Assembly: GCF_000238595.1 (NCBI RefSeq)
Contig: NZ_AGTS01000083.1
Span: 115,266-179,265 of the forward strand
DNA from: Acidovorax sp. NO-1
GTDB taxonomy: Bacteria; Pseudomonadota; Gammaproteobacteria; Burkholderiales; Burkholderiaceae_C
Length of the DNA stretch: 64,000 nt
Direction: 5' to 3'
In this document: positions 26,878 to 35,896 of the stretch, one piece after another
Layout of the letters: every line of letters starts with the position of its first letter
Position numbering within the stretch: position 1 is the stretch's first letter
Position numbers and translations under genes: made by a program
Notes under the pieces: model-generated
What the model saw: only the letters and a program-made list of their open reading frames with translations
The model's database searches: none
Told to the model about the DNA's origin: nothing

Positions 26878-27285
26878 TCATGGTGTGGCGCCCGCGGGGA
26901 AGAAGACCAGCAACTTGCCCTTGGCCGGATCGTCGATCACGCGCGCCTGCACGCGCATGCCGATGCGCACCTGGTCAGGCGCAATGCCATCGATGCGCGA
27001 CATCAGCCGCGGCCCTTCGGCCAGGTCCACCAGCGCCACGTTGTAGTCGCCACCGGCTTGCGGCTTGCGGCGCACCGTGGTGCTGGAATAGACGCAGCCG
27101 ACCCCGCTGGGTTCAATCCAGTCGAGCTGGGCCGAGCCGCAATGGGTGCACAGCGCGCGCGGATAAAATACATGCTGGCCGCAGGCCATGCAGTGCTGGA
27201 TCTGAAAGCGGCCTTGCGCCAGCGCCTGCACGAACTGAGCATCCGGGCCGGGGCCGTCAAATGCCGGATAGCCCGATGCGCTCAT
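26878..27285 (-). CDS. DUF35 OB-fold/zinc-ribbon partner of thiolase-fold protein
   Basis: A 135-aa protein with an N-terminal rubredoxin-like zinc ribbon (HCMACGQHVFYPRALCTHCG, about residues 34-53) and a C-terminal OB fold. Such proteins form obligate complexes with Ltp2/SCP-x thiolase-fold subunits. Its ATG overlaps the stop of the upstream dehydrogenase by 4 nt. The order dehydrogenase-DUF35-thiolase-fold implies a shared complex or consecutive steps. Confidence 0.88.
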   Translation of the reverse strand: MSASGYPAFDGPGPDAQFVQALAQGRFQIQHCMACGQHVFYPRALCTHCGSAQLDWIEPSGVGCVYSSTTVRRKPQAGGDYNVALVDLAEGPRLMSRIDGIAPDQVRIGMRVQARVIDDPAKGKLLVFFPAGATP

Positions 27286-28451
27286 GACGGCAGCCTCAGC
27301 ACGCTGGCAGCCAAGATGTTGCGTTGCACCTCGTTGCTGCCGCCGTAGATGGTGGCTGGGCGCGCGTTGTAGAAGCTGGTCAATGCATCGGTTTTGCCAC
27401 CGGGCAGGGCGGTGGATCCGGGCGTGCCACCACTCGATCCCATGACATCGACCAGCAGGTCGGCCAGGCGCGAATAGGTTTCGGTGCCGAACAGCTTGAG
27501 CATGGAGACATCGGGGCCCAGGGTTTCGCCACGTTTGACCTGCTCGATGAAGCGGCCATAGAGCGCGCCCAGGTCGGCCACGTCCAGCGCCAGCTTGGTG
27601 TAGCGGTCCACGAAGCCGGTGTCTTCGAACAGGCCGAGCCGCTGCGCGGCTTCCTGCACGCGCGCCAGCGCGTACTGGCTTTGCTTGGGGCTGCCCAGGA
27701 AGATGCGTTCGAAGCCGAGCAGCGCCTTGGCGATGGTCCAGCCCTTGTTGAGCTCGCCCACGATGTTGCTGCGCGGCACGCGCACGTTTTCCAGGAAGAC
27801 CTCGCAGAAGTCTTCGCTGCCCGCGATGTTGCGGATGGGGCGCACCGTGATGCCCGGCGTTTTCATGTCGGCCAGCAGGAAACTGATGCCTTCCTGCTTC
27901 TTGGCCGTTTTGTCGGTGCGCACCAGCAGGAAGATGTGGGTGGCGTCCTGCGCCAGCGTGGTCCAGGTCTTTTGCCCGTTGACGATGAAGTCGTCGCCGT
28001 CGACCACCGCTTCGGTGCGCAGGCTGGCCAGGTCGGAGCCCGAATTGGGTTCCGAGTAACCCTGGCACCAGATGTGCTCGCCGGCAATGATTTTGGGCAG
28101 GTAGTAGGCGCGCTGGGTCTGGTTGCCGTGGTTGATCAGCAGCGGGCCGACCATGGTGATGCCCATGTCGGGCGCGCGCGCCACGCCCCAGCGCTCCTGC
28201 TCTTCGATGAAGATGATGAGTTTCTCGGGGCTCAGGCCCATGCCGCCGTACTGCGTGGGCCAGCTCGGCGCGACCCAGCCTCTTTCCGACAGCTTCAGGT
28301 ACCAAGGGCCGATTTCGGACCAGCGCAGGCGCCGTTGCGGGTAGCGCCATTCGCTGGGGAAATGTTTTTCAAAAAATTCGCGCAGGGCGGCGCGGAAGCT
28401 GGCGTTGTCGAGTGCATTCCAGTCGGTGGCCCTGGAGGCGGTGGTGTTCAT
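27282..28451 (-). CDS. Acyl-CoA dehydrogenase, large subunit of a probable heteromeric pair
   Basis: A 389-aa dehydrogenase with QGYSEPNSGSDLAS, TWTTLAQDATHIFLL and the C-terminal motif ARPATIYGGSNEVQRNILA. It lacks the classical Glu in a GGxGY-EY context and instead has this IYGGSNE ending. That pattern is found in heteromeric dehydrogenases such as PimC (pimeloyl-CoA) and ChsE (steroid) types. It overlaps by 4 nt both the second dehydrogenase (28448) and the DUF35 gene, so the three are tightly coupled. After BadI-type ring opening a PimC-like role on the dicarboxyl-CoA would fit (inference). Confidence 0.88.
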   Translation of the reverse strand: MNTTASRATDWNALDNASFRAALREFFEKHFPSEWRYPQRRLRWSEIGPWYLKLSERGWVAPSWPTQYGGMGLSPEKLIIFIEEQERWGVARAPDMGITMVGPLLINHGNQTQRAYYLPKIIAGEHIWCQGYSEPNSGSDLASLRTEAVVDGDDFIVNGQKTWTTLAQDATHIFLLVRTDKTAKKQEGISFLLADMKTPGITVRPIRNIAGSEDFCEVFLENVRVPRSNIVGELNKGWTIAKALLGFERIFLGSPKQSQYALARVQEAAQRLGLFEDTGFVDRYTKLALDVADLGALYGRFIEQVKRGETLGPDVSMLKLFGTETYSRLADLLVDVMGSSGGTPGSTALPGGKTDALTSFYNARPATIYGGSNEVQRNILAASVLRLPS

Positions 28452-29614
28452 GCGTGCTCCTGCGCGGTGGCGTTTTGGGTGAGGTTGGCGTAGCGGCGGC
28501 GCTGCTGGGTGCCATTGCCCAGCCAGGCGGACAGCACCAGGGCACGCTGCAGGTACAGACCGATGTCGTTTTCATCAGTGACGCCAATGGCGCCGTGCAG
28601 TTGCACCGCTTCGCGCGCCACTTGCAAGCCGGCGTCCGACGCGCGCGACTTGACGCGGCTGGCCATGGCCGAGCGGGCGCTGGCGTCGCCGTCCGGGTCA
28701 TCGAGCAGGGCCAGGGCCTGGGTCACCACGCTGGCGGTCAGTTCCTGCTGAATCAACAGGTCGACGGCGCGGTGCTGCAGCGACTGGAAGCTGCCGATCG
28801 GCTTGCCGAACTGGATCCGCGTGCGCAGGTAGTCTTGCGTCATGGACAGCATGCCGCGCGCCAGGGCCAGCAGTTCAACACTGGTCAATACCAGGGTTTC
28901 ATCGTAGGCGCGGGTCAGCGCGGCCTCGGCGGCGGCCCCTTCGGCCAGCAGGTGGCTGGCGGGCAGGCGAACGCTGTTCAAGTCGATCTGTGCCGCATAG
29001 CTGCCGTCGGCCAGCGACTGGCTCGACAGGGTCAGGCCGGCCGCATCGGCCTGCACCCACACCAGGGCCAGACCTTGGGGGCCGGTGGCGCTGACGATGT
29101 AGCCGTCGGCCCCGGCGCCGGGGCGCACATGGCGCTTGCAGCCATTGAGCAGCAGGGCGTCGACCTGGCGCTCCAGCCTGGTCGCCGCCTGGCCCGGCCG
29201 GTCTTTCGTGCCGGTGACGTCTTCCTGCCAGGCCACAGCGGGCAGGGTGCGACCCTCGGCGAGCTCGGTCAGCAGACGTGTTGAGAGCTCGTTGGCACCC
29301 GCATGGGCCAGCAGCCGACCGGCAAACACCAGCACCGGCACCACCGGTTCCGGCGCGACCTGCGTGGCGAGCGCGGCGACGACCTCGCCCATCTCAGTGA
29401 AGCCTTGCGCGTATCCGCCCAGTTGTTCGGGCACCAGCAGCCCGGTCCAACCCTGTTCGGCCAGGGCGCCCCAGAAGCGGCGGTCGTAGCCCGGCATCTG
29501 CTGGCGCAGGGCGCGGGCGCGGTTGAGTGGTGATTCTTTGGTGACGAAACTGAGCGCGCTTTCGCGCAGCATGGTCAGTTGTTCAGCGCGTTCGCTGTTG
29601 TGGGTGGTGGTCAT
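28448..29614 (-). CDS. Acyl-CoA dehydrogenase, small-subunit-like partner
   Basis: A divergent 388-aa dehydrogenase with a shorter conserved core: LLVPEQLGGYAQGFTEMGEV, RIQFGKPIGSFQSLQHRAVD and VQLHGAIGVTDENDIGLY. The substrate-loop TEP-GS motif is missing, consistent with a non-catalytic or half-site subunit like PimD or ChsE partners. The start at 29614 precedes MTTTHNSERAEQ. The 4-nt overlap with the next dehydrogenase supports a heteromeric complex. Confidence 0.87.
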   Translation of the reverse strand: MTTTHNSERAEQLTMLRESALSFVTKESPLNRARALRQQMPGYDRRFWGALAEQGWTGLLVPEQLGGYAQGFTEMGEVVAALATQVAPEPVVPVLVFAGRLLAHAGANELSTRLLTELAEGRTLPAVAWQEDVTGTKDRPGQAATRLERQVDALLLNGCKRHVRPGAGADGYIVSATGPQGLALVWVQADAAGLTLSSQSLADGSYAAQIDLNSVRLPASHLLAEGAAAEAALTRAYDETLVLTSVELLALARGMLSMTQDYLRTRIQFGKPIGSFQSLQHRAVDLLIQQELTASVVTQALALLDDPDGDASARSAMASRVKSRASDAGLQVAREAVQLHGAIGVTDENDIGLYLQRALVLSAWLGNGTQQRRRYANLTQNATAQEHA

Positions 29615-29640
29615 GATGGGGTGGTTGCTGGTCGTGAATG

Positions 29641-30808
29641 TCAATAGGATTTGGGCAGCCCCAGCACCTTCTCGGCGATGAAGCACAGGATGAGTTGCGG
29701 GCTGATCGGCGCGATGCGCGGAATCATCATCTCGCGCAGGTAGCGTTCGACGTGGTATTCCTTGGCGTAGCCATAGCCACCCAGCGTGGCCATGGCGCGC
29801 TGGCAGGCGTTGAAACCAGCCTCGGCCGCCATGTACTTGGCGGCATTGGCATCGGCGCCGCAGGGCAGGCCGTTGTCGTATTTCCAGGCCGCGCGCATCG
29901 CCATCATTTCGGCGGCTTCCAGCTCCATCCATGATTGCGCCAGCGGATGCTGGATCGACTGGTTCTGCCCGATAGGCCTGTCGAAGACCACGCGCTCGCG
30001 GGCGTAGTTGACGGCCACCTGCAGCGCCGCCCGACCCAGGCCGATCGCCTCGCCCGCGATCAGCACCCGCTCCGGGTTCATGCCATGCAGGATGTACTCA
30101 AAGCCGCGGCCCTCTTCGCCGATGCGGTCCTCCACCGGCACCCGCAGGCAGTCGATGAAGAGTTCGTTCGAGTCGACCGCCTTGCGCCCCATCTTTTCGA
30201 TTTCGCGCACCTCGACAAAACGGCGGTCGAGGTCGGTGTAGAACAGGCTCAGGCCGAAGGTCGGTTTCTTGCAGTCCTCGATCGGCGTGGTGCGCGCCAG
30301 AATGAGCATCTTCTCGGCCACCTGGGCGGTCGATATCCAGACCTTTTTGGCCGGACAGCACATAGTGGTCGCCAACCCGCTCGGCACGGGTTTTCAGGCG
30401 GGTGGTGTTCAGGCCGGTGTTGGGTTCGGTGACGGCGAAGCAGGCTTTCTCCTTGCCCTGGATCAGCGGAGGCAGCATGCGGCGTTTTTGCTCCTCGTTG
30501 CCAAACACGGCCACGGGCTGCAAACCGAAAATATTCATGTGCACGGCCGATGCGCCAGACAGTCCGGCACCCGACTGCGAGATGGCCTGCATCATCACGG
30601 TCGCTTCACTGATGCCCAGGCCGCCGCCGCCATATTCCTGCGGCAGGCAAACACCGAGCCAGCCGCCGTCGGCCAGGGCGCGGTGCAGCTCGTGCGGAAA
30701 GCCGCCAACCTTGTCGCGTTCGAGCCAGTAGCTGTCGTCGAAGCGGGCGCAGATTTTGCCGATCGCTTCGCGGATGGTTTCGTGTTCTGGGTTGGGTGTG
30801 AAATTCAT
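29641..30808 (-). pseudogene. Acyl-CoA dehydrogenase with a single-base frameshift
   Basis: From 30808 the protein reads MNFTPNPEHETIREAIGKIC and is a normal dehydrogenase through CFAVTEPNTGLNTTRLKTR and GDHYVLSGQK. It then loses frame at a run of five A residues (T run at 30344-30348 on the plus strand). One base fewer restores VWISTAQVAEKM, and the second frame continues to the conserved LGGYGYAKEYHVERYLR (catalytic Glu) and CFIAEKVLGLPKSY. No other damage is visible. It may be a recent mutation, a sequencing error in a homopolymer, or slippage. Joined, the protein would be about 388 aa and a paralogue of the dehydrogenase at 21744. Confidence 0.85.
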
Positions 30809-30823
30809 GGATGAGAACGCTGT

Positions 30824-31618
30824 TCAACGCCCGCTGAAACGTGGGGCGCGCTTTTCCAGAAAGGCCTGCACGCCTTCACTTGCATCGCTACTTCGGGCGC
30901 GAGCTTCAATCAGAGACCTCTCGAGCGCCATTTGCTCGTGCAGGTTGCGTCGCGCGGCGCCTTCGCACAGTTGCTTGATGCCAGCCATCGAGGCGGTGGG
31001 CGCACGGGCCAGTCGTTCGCACAGGGTTTGGGCGCGAGCGCCCAACTCGGCGTCAGGCACGACTTCGTCCACCAAGCCGAAGTCGAGGCATCGGCGAGCG
31101 TCGATGGGGTCACTGAGCATGAGAAGCTGGCGCGCGCGCAGCGAGCCGATGCGTCGGTTGATGAAGTGGGATGCGCCCATGTCAGGGGACAAGCCGATGG
31201 CTGCGTACCCTGTGCGCAGCTTCATTGATGCTGCCGCCAGAGCGAAGTCGCCGCAAAGTGCCCAGCCGATGCCGCCACCGCCGACCGAGCCGTTGATGGC
31301 TGTCACCACCGGCACCGGCAGTTCCGACAGTCGCAGTAGCGCCGGGTGCGCGATGCCCACGAGCTCGTCAATATAGACGTCGAGCGTTCCAGCGTGTTGG
31401 CGCATCTCGGCGATATCCCCGCCGGCGCAGAATATCGTTCCGCTGCCGGTCAGCAATACGACCCGCGGCTTTGCTGCGGCAATCTCGGCAACTGCGCGGG
31501 CCAGTGCAGCAGTGGACGCGAGAGAGATCGTGTGAGGGCCGTCGCTGCGGTCGAGCACGATCCGGCCAATGTCCCTGGCCACACTCCAACGTACGTTGTC
31601 AGCAGTTTGTTCTTCCAT
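30824..31618 (-). CDS. Enoyl-CoA hydratase/isomerase family protein
   Basis: Crotonase-fold protein of about 264 aa with GSGTIFCAGGDIAEMRQHAG and AINGSVGGGGIGWALCGDFA forming the oxyanion hole, and IGLSPDMGASHFINRRIG at the second active-site position. The start MEEQTADNVRW at 31618 is chosen for GGAG 8 nt upstream; the frame is open further. It stands between the FadH-like reductase and the frameshifted dehydrogenase. It may isomerise or hydrate the product of those enzymes. Confidence 0.85.
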   Translation of the reverse strand: MEEQTADNVRWSVARDIGRIVLDRSDGPHTISLASTAALARAVAEIAAAKPRVVLLTGSGTIFCAGGDIAEMRQHAGTLDVYIDELVGIAHPALLRLSELPVPVVTAINGSVGGGGIGWALCGDFALAAASMKLRTGYAAIGLSPDMGASHFINRRIGSLRARQLLMLSDPIDARRCLDFGLVDEVVPDAELGARAQTLCERLARAPTASMAGIKQLCEGAARRNLHEQMALERSLIEARARSSDASEGVQAFLEKRAPRFSGR

Positions 31619-31682
31619 CAGTTGCTCCAGTTTTGAACCCGGCGCGAGAATGCGGTGTTGTCGCATTCGAAATGAAGTGGTT

Positions 31683-33740
31683 TCAGATGATCGCCAGACC
31701 GAGGCGTGTGCCCTGGTCAATGGCGCGCAAGGCGTCGAGTTCGGCGGCCAGCTCGGCGCCGCCGATGACATCGGGCGCGAGGCCGAGCGCACGCAGTTCG
31801 GCAACCAGTGCGTTCTCGCTGTCCTGGCCGGCACACAGGACGATGGTGTCCACGGCCAGCGTTTGCGGCATGCCGTTGATGCTCAGGTGCAGGCCGGCAT
31901 CGTCGATGCGTTCATAGGTGCAGCCCGAGAGCGTGCGCAGGCCGCGCCGCGCCAACTCGGCCTTGAGCGCCCAGCCGGTGGTCATGCCCAGGCTGCGTCC
32001 GGGTTTTTCCGGCTTGCGCTGCAACAGGGTAACTTCGCGTGGCGAGCTGACCGGCTGCATCGGTTTCAGGCCGCCAGCGGCTGAGGGCGAGGTGTCAACA
32101 CCCCATTCAGCGTGAAACTGCTCGACCGCCTGGGGCGCGTTGGTCGCCTTACCCGCATGCTCGTCATGCAGCAGGAAGGTGGACACGTCGAAGCCGATGC
32201 CCCCGGCACCGATGACCGCGACCCGGTGGCCCGCCTGCGCCCGGCCCGATAGCAGGTCGGCATAGCTCACCACCTTGGGGTGGGTGACGCCCGGGATTTG
32301 CGGCAGGCGCGGGCGCACGCCAGCGGCGATCACGATGCGGTCGTAGTGACCGGCAGCGAGAGAGGGGGCGTCCGCTCGGTTGTTGAGCTTGAGCGTCACA
32401 CCGTGCCGCGCCACGCCCTGCTTGAAGTAGCGAAGCAGTTCATTGAACTCCTGCTTGCCTGGCACGGCCCGGGCCAGGTTCAACTGGCCGCCGATCTCGG
32501 ATCCGGCCTCGAACAGGGTGACCGCATGACCGCGTTCGGCCGCGGTCAGCGCGCAGGCCAGCCCGGCCGCGCCGGCGCCGATCACCGCCACCTTGCGCGG
32601 CACGGCCCCTGGCGGCAAGAGCGAAAACTCCAGCTCGCGGCCGGCGCGTGGATTGACCAGGCAGGTGGCGGGGCGGTCGGCGAAGATGTAGTCCAGACAG
32701 GCCTGGTTGCAGGCGATGCAGGTGTTGATCTCGTCGGCGCGCCCCTGCGCCGCCTTGCGCACGAAGTCGGCATCTGCCAGGAAGGGGCGCGCCATCGACA
32801 CCATGTCGGCGTCACCGCTGGCCAAGATTTCTTCGGCCACTTCCGGCGTGTTGATGCGGTTGGAAACGATGACCGGAATCGTCACCGCTTTCTTGATGCG
32901 GGCCGCCGCAAAGCGCCAGGCGGCACGCGGCACCACGTAGGCAATGGTCGGGATCCGTGCTTCGTGCCAGCCGATGCCGGTGTTGAGGATGTCGGCGCCT
33001 GCGGCCTGCACCGCCTGGGCGAGCTGGATGATGTCGTCAGACGGGGCGCCGCCCTCGACCAGATCGAGCGCCGACACCCGATACATGAGCAGAAACGGCG
33101 GCCCCAGGCGCTCGCGCGTGCGTCGCACGATCTCCACCGGCAGGCGGTGGCGACTTTCCATGCTGCCGCCAAATTCGTCGCTGCGGTTGTTCGTGCGCGT
33201 GACGGTGAACTGGTTGAGCAGGTAGCCCTCCGAGCCCATGATCTCGACGCCATCGAAGCCGGCGCGTTGCGCGAGTTCGGCGCAGCGGACATAGTCCTCC
33301 ACCGTTTGCCAGACTTCGGCCGTGCTCAAGGCGCGCGGCGCGCGCGGGTTGATCGGGGAGGGGATGTCAGAGGCGCCCACGGGTCTGGCGATTTTTGCGT
33401 ATCGCCCGGTGTGCAGGATTTGCAGAATGATCTTGCCGCCCTCGGCATGCACCGCCTGCGGGATCGGTCTGAGCGCATCGGCTTGTGCCGTCGTGACCAG
33501 CAGGGGACCGGTTTCATCCAGCAGGCCATCCTGGCAGGGGGCATAGCCGCCCGTGACGATCAGGCCAGCGCCACCGCGTGCGCGCTCGGCATAGAACAGG
33601 GACAGCCGGTCGATCGACCGGTCCAGCGACTCCAGGCGGGTGTGCATCGATCCCATCAGCGTCCGGTTGCCAAGGGTGTGCGCGCCGACCTTCAGCGCGG
33701 AGAGCAGCGTCGGAAAGAAAACGGTGGCTTCGGTGGACAT
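31683..33740 (-). CDS. fadH: FadH-like 2,4-dienoyl-CoA reductase (FMN/FAD/4Fe-4S)
   Basis: A 685-aa protein with an N-terminal old-yellow-enzyme TIM barrel (about residues 1-340), a 4Fe-4S site (CIACNQACLDYIF plus CLVNPRAG at about 345-375), and a C-terminal FAD/NAD(P) module (VAVIGAGAAGLACALTAAERG, later VAVIGAGGIGFDVSTFL). This is the full architecture of bacterial 2,4-dienoyl-CoA reductase, which removes a double bond in unsaturated chains or rings. Barrel residues differ enough that a ring-enoyl substrate is possible. It is first in a 13-kb leftward operon. An operator-like site with one mismatch lies 26 nt upstream. Confidence 0.85.
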   Translation of the reverse strand: MSTEATVFFPTLLSALKVGAHTLGNRTLMGSMHTRLESLDRSIDRLSLFYAERARGGAGLIVTGGYAPCQDGLLDETGPLLVTTAQADALRPIPQAVHAEGGKIILQILHTGRYAKIARPVGASDIPSPINPRAPRALSTAEVWQTVEDYVRCAELAQRAGFDGVEIMGSEGYLLNQFTVTRTNNRSDEFGGSMESRHRLPVEIVRRTRERLGPPFLLMYRVSALDLVEGGAPSDDIIQLAQAVQAAGADILNTGIGWHEARIPTIAYVVPRAAWRFAAARIKKAVTIPVIVSNRINTPEVAEEILASGDADMVSMARPFLADADFVRKAAQGRADEINTCIACNQACLDYIFADRPATCLVNPRAGRELEFSLLPPGAVPRKVAVIGAGAAGLACALTAAERGHAVTLFEAGSEIGGQLNLARAVPGKQEFNELLRYFKQGVARHGVTLKLNNRADAPSLAAGHYDRIVIAAGVRPRLPQIPGVTHPKVVSYADLLSGRAQAGHRVAVIGAGGIGFDVSTFLLHDEHAGKATNAPQAVEQFHAEWGVDTSPSAAGGLKPMQPVSSPREVTLLQRKPEKPGRSLGMTTGWALKAELARRGLRTLSGCTYERIDDAGLHLSINGMPQTLAVDTIVLCAGQDSENALVAELRALGLAPDVIGGAELAAELDALRAIDQGTRLGLAII

Positions 33741-33765
33741 GGAGAACGCCTTTTTAATAATCTAA

Positions 33766-33779
33766 CTAACACCTGTTCG
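33766..33779. promoter_or_regulatory. Operator-like site CTAAC-ACCT-GTTCG in divergent promoter region
   Basis: Left arm perfect, right arm 4 of 5 to the GTTAG consensus; an overlapping extra CTAAC begins at 33762. It lies 26 nt from the FadH-like start codon and about 126 nt from the AliB-like start codon, between two large divergent operons. A single bound regulator could control both. Confidence 0.6.
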
Positions 33780-33791
33780 ATGATATATCAT
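33780..33791. repeat. Perfect palindrome ATGATATATCAT
   Basis: A 12-bp self-complementary AT-rich sequence immediately next to the operator-like site in the divergent promoter region. It could hold a -10 element for one or both promoters, or be a second protein-binding site. Confidence 0.5.
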
Positions 33792-33904
33792 ACGGCGTCG
33801 ACCAGCCATGCAATTGGCGAGCACCTCAAATTCTTCTTCCCGATTGACGGTGCGATGCAGGCGGCGACTTCGACTACAGACAACAGTCAATCAGGAGATT
33901 TCCC

Positions 33905-35071
33905 ATGATGTTCGACGACGACCAGATGGCGCTGCGTGACGTGGCGCGCCGCTTTGCACGAGAGAAGCTCAGGCCCGATTACCAGAAGCGCGAATCGCAA
34001 CCTGGCATCGACCGGGCCTTGTTCAAGGAAATGGGTTCGCTCGGTCTGATCGGTGTTGATCTGCCCGAGGAATATGGCGGCTTGGGCCTCAGTGGCGTCA
34101 CGGCCGGCATGATCACCGAGGAAATTGCCTATGGTGACTTCAACGTCAGCTACATGCAGCTGCTCAGTTCGCTGATGGGCGCCATCATCCATGCCAATGC
34201 GTCCCCCGAGCTGGCGCGCACCTGGAACAGCCGGATCGTGGCGGGCGAGGCCATCGTCGCGCTGGGTCTGACCGAACCACGGGGCGGCTCGGATGCCGCC
34301 AATCTGCAACTCAAGGCGCGTCGCGTGGGCGACGAGTACGTGCTTTCCGGCGAGAAAACCTCCATCACTTTTGCCGACCAGGCCGATGCCATGGTGTTGT
34401 TCGCACGCACCGGCAAGCCCGAGGATGTCGCACGAGGCATCAGCGCCTTCCTGGTCGATCTGAATCAGCCCGGCGTGCAACGCACGCGCTTCAATGATGT
34501 TGGTAGCAAGATCATCGGCCGTGGTTCGGTGTTTTTCGACGATGTGCGGGTGCCGGTCGAGAACCGGCTGGGCGAGGAGGGCAAAGGCTTCACGCAGGTG
34601 ATGCAGGGCTTTGACTTCAGCCGCATCCTGATCGCGCTGCAGTGCGTGGCCGCCGCGCAGGCCTCGATCGACGAAGCCTGGGAATACGTGAAGGAACGCC
34701 AGACCTTTGGCGCGCCGCTGGCGCAGTACCAGGGCGTGAGCTTTCCCCTTGTCGAGTTCGAGACCCTGATCGCCGCTTGCCGCCAGCTCTGCTACCACGG
34801 CCTGGCCCTGCGCGATGCCGGTCAGCCGCACACCGCGGAAGCGGCCATGGTCAAGTGGATGGGCCCCAAGACCGCTTTTGACGCGATTCACCAGTGCCTG
34901 CTGACCTTTGGGCACTATGGCTGGTCGATGGACCTGCCTCACCAGCAGCGCCTGCGCGACGTGATGGGCCTGGAAATCGGCGACGGAACGGCGCAAATCA
35001 TGAAGCTGATCGTTGCCCGCGAGCGCGTGGGACGCGCCGCCGTGCAGTACGCCAAGGAGAGCAAGAAATGA
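33905..35071 (+). CDS. AliB-like acyl-CoA dehydrogenase (cyclohexanecarboxyl-CoA dehydrogenase type)
   Basis: A 388-aa dehydrogenase with LPEEYGGLGLSGVTAGMI, LGLTEPRGGSDAANLQLKAR, GEKTSITFADQADAMVLFAR and LRDVMGLEIGDGTAQIMKL. The overall pattern is that of proteins named cyclohexanecarboxyl-CoA dehydrogenase (AliB type), which would feed the hydratase and then the BadH/BadI enzymes. AGGAG lies 7 nt before the ATG. It is first in the 19.5-kb rightward run. Its stop overlaps the next hydratase start (ATGA). The alicyclic assignment is from family resemblance and the presence of BadHI-like genes. Confidence 0.82.
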   Translation: MMFDDDQMALRDVARRFAREKLRPDYQKRESQPGIDRALFKEMGSLGLIGVDLPEEYGGLGLSGVTAGMITEEIAYGDFNVSYMQLLSSLMGAIIHANASPELARTWNSRIVAGEAIVALGLTEPRGGSDAANLQLKARRVGDEYVLSGEKTSITFADQADAMVLFARTGKPEDVARGISAFLVDLNQPGVQRTRFNDVGSKIIGRGSVFFDDVRVPVENRLGEEGKGFTQVMQGFDFSRILIALQCVAAAQASIDEAWEYVKERQTFGAPLAQYQGVSFPLVEFETLIAACRQLCYHGLALRDAGQPHTAEAAMVKWMGPKTAFDAIHQCLLTFGHYGWSMDLPHQQRLRDVMGLEIGDGTAQIMKLIVARERVGRAAVQYAKESKK

Positions 35072-35856
35072 TTCAGACATCCCCAGTGGAGATCAGCCGT
35101 GCCGGCGCAGTTGGAATTATCGAGTTAGCCCGCCCCGAAAAATTCAATTGCCTGTCGATGTCCGTTCATGCGGCCATCGAGGCCGCCATCGACGGGTTCG
35201 AGAAATTCGACTCCGGTGTGCGCGCCATTCTGATCCGGGCGCAAGGCAAGCACTTCTGCACCGGCGCCGATCTGGATGAGGTGAAGTCGCTGCGTGGCGA
35301 TCCAGCCAGGCTCAAGCACTTCATCAGCTATGGTCACAGCGTGCTCAAGCGCCTGGAACGCAGCGATTTGCCGGTGGTGGCGGCCTGCCAGGGTCTGACC
35401 CTGGCCGGTGGCAGCGAACTGATGCTGGCCTGCGACATCATCTTTGCGGCCAAGGACGCGCGCTTTGGCGACCAGCATGCCCAGTTCGGCCTGATTCCCG
35501 GCTGGGGCGGCAGCCAGCGCATGCCACGCATTGCGGGTCTGCGCCGTGGCCTGGACCTGTTCTTTTCGGCGCGCTGGATCGATGCCGCCACCGCCGAGCA
35601 GTGGGGGCTGGTGAACTATGTGGTCGAGCCTGAGCAGTTGGGTGAAGCGGCGCTGGCGTATTGCAGCAAGATCGCCACGCGCAGCCGCATCGGCATGGCC
35701 ACCATGAAACGTTTGGCACGGCAAGGCATGGAGGGTTCGTCGGAGGTCGGTCTCCAGCTTGAGGAAGACCTGGCCAGCGCGGCTCTGCTCGATGACGACG
35801 TCAGCGAAGGTCTGGCGGCCTTCGAGGCACGCCGTACACCGGTGTTCAAGGCCTGA
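35068..35856 (+). CDS. Enoyl-CoA hydratase family protein, candidate ring-enoyl-CoA hydratase
   Basis: Crotonase-fold protein of 262 aa. The oxyanion-hole motifs are GKHFCTGADLDEVKSL and CQGLTLAGGSELMLACD. The second active-site segment FGLIPGWGGSQRMPR has the usual GWGGSQRL-like form of true hydratases. It is coupled by a 4-nt overlap to the AliB-like dehydrogenase, so its natural role would be hydration of that enzyme's product, as BadK does for cyclohex-1-enecarboxyl-CoA. Sequence alone does not prove BadK identity. Confidence 0.85.
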   Translation: MIQTSPVEISRAGAVGIIELARPEKFNCLSMSVHAAIEAAIDGFEKFDSGVRAILIRAQGKHFCTGADLDEVKSLRGDPARLKHFISYGHSVLKRLERSDLPVVAACQGLTLAGGSELMLACDIIFAAKDARFGDQHAQFGLIPGWGGSQRMPRIAGLRRGLDLFFSARWIDAATAEQWGLVNYVVEPEQLGEAALAYCSKIATRSRIGMATMKRLARQGMEGSSEVGLQLEEDLASAALLDDDVSEGLAAFEARRTPVFKA

Positions 35857-35896
35857 GCGGCTGAATGCTTTGTCTCGCGAATAGGCGCAATCACAT

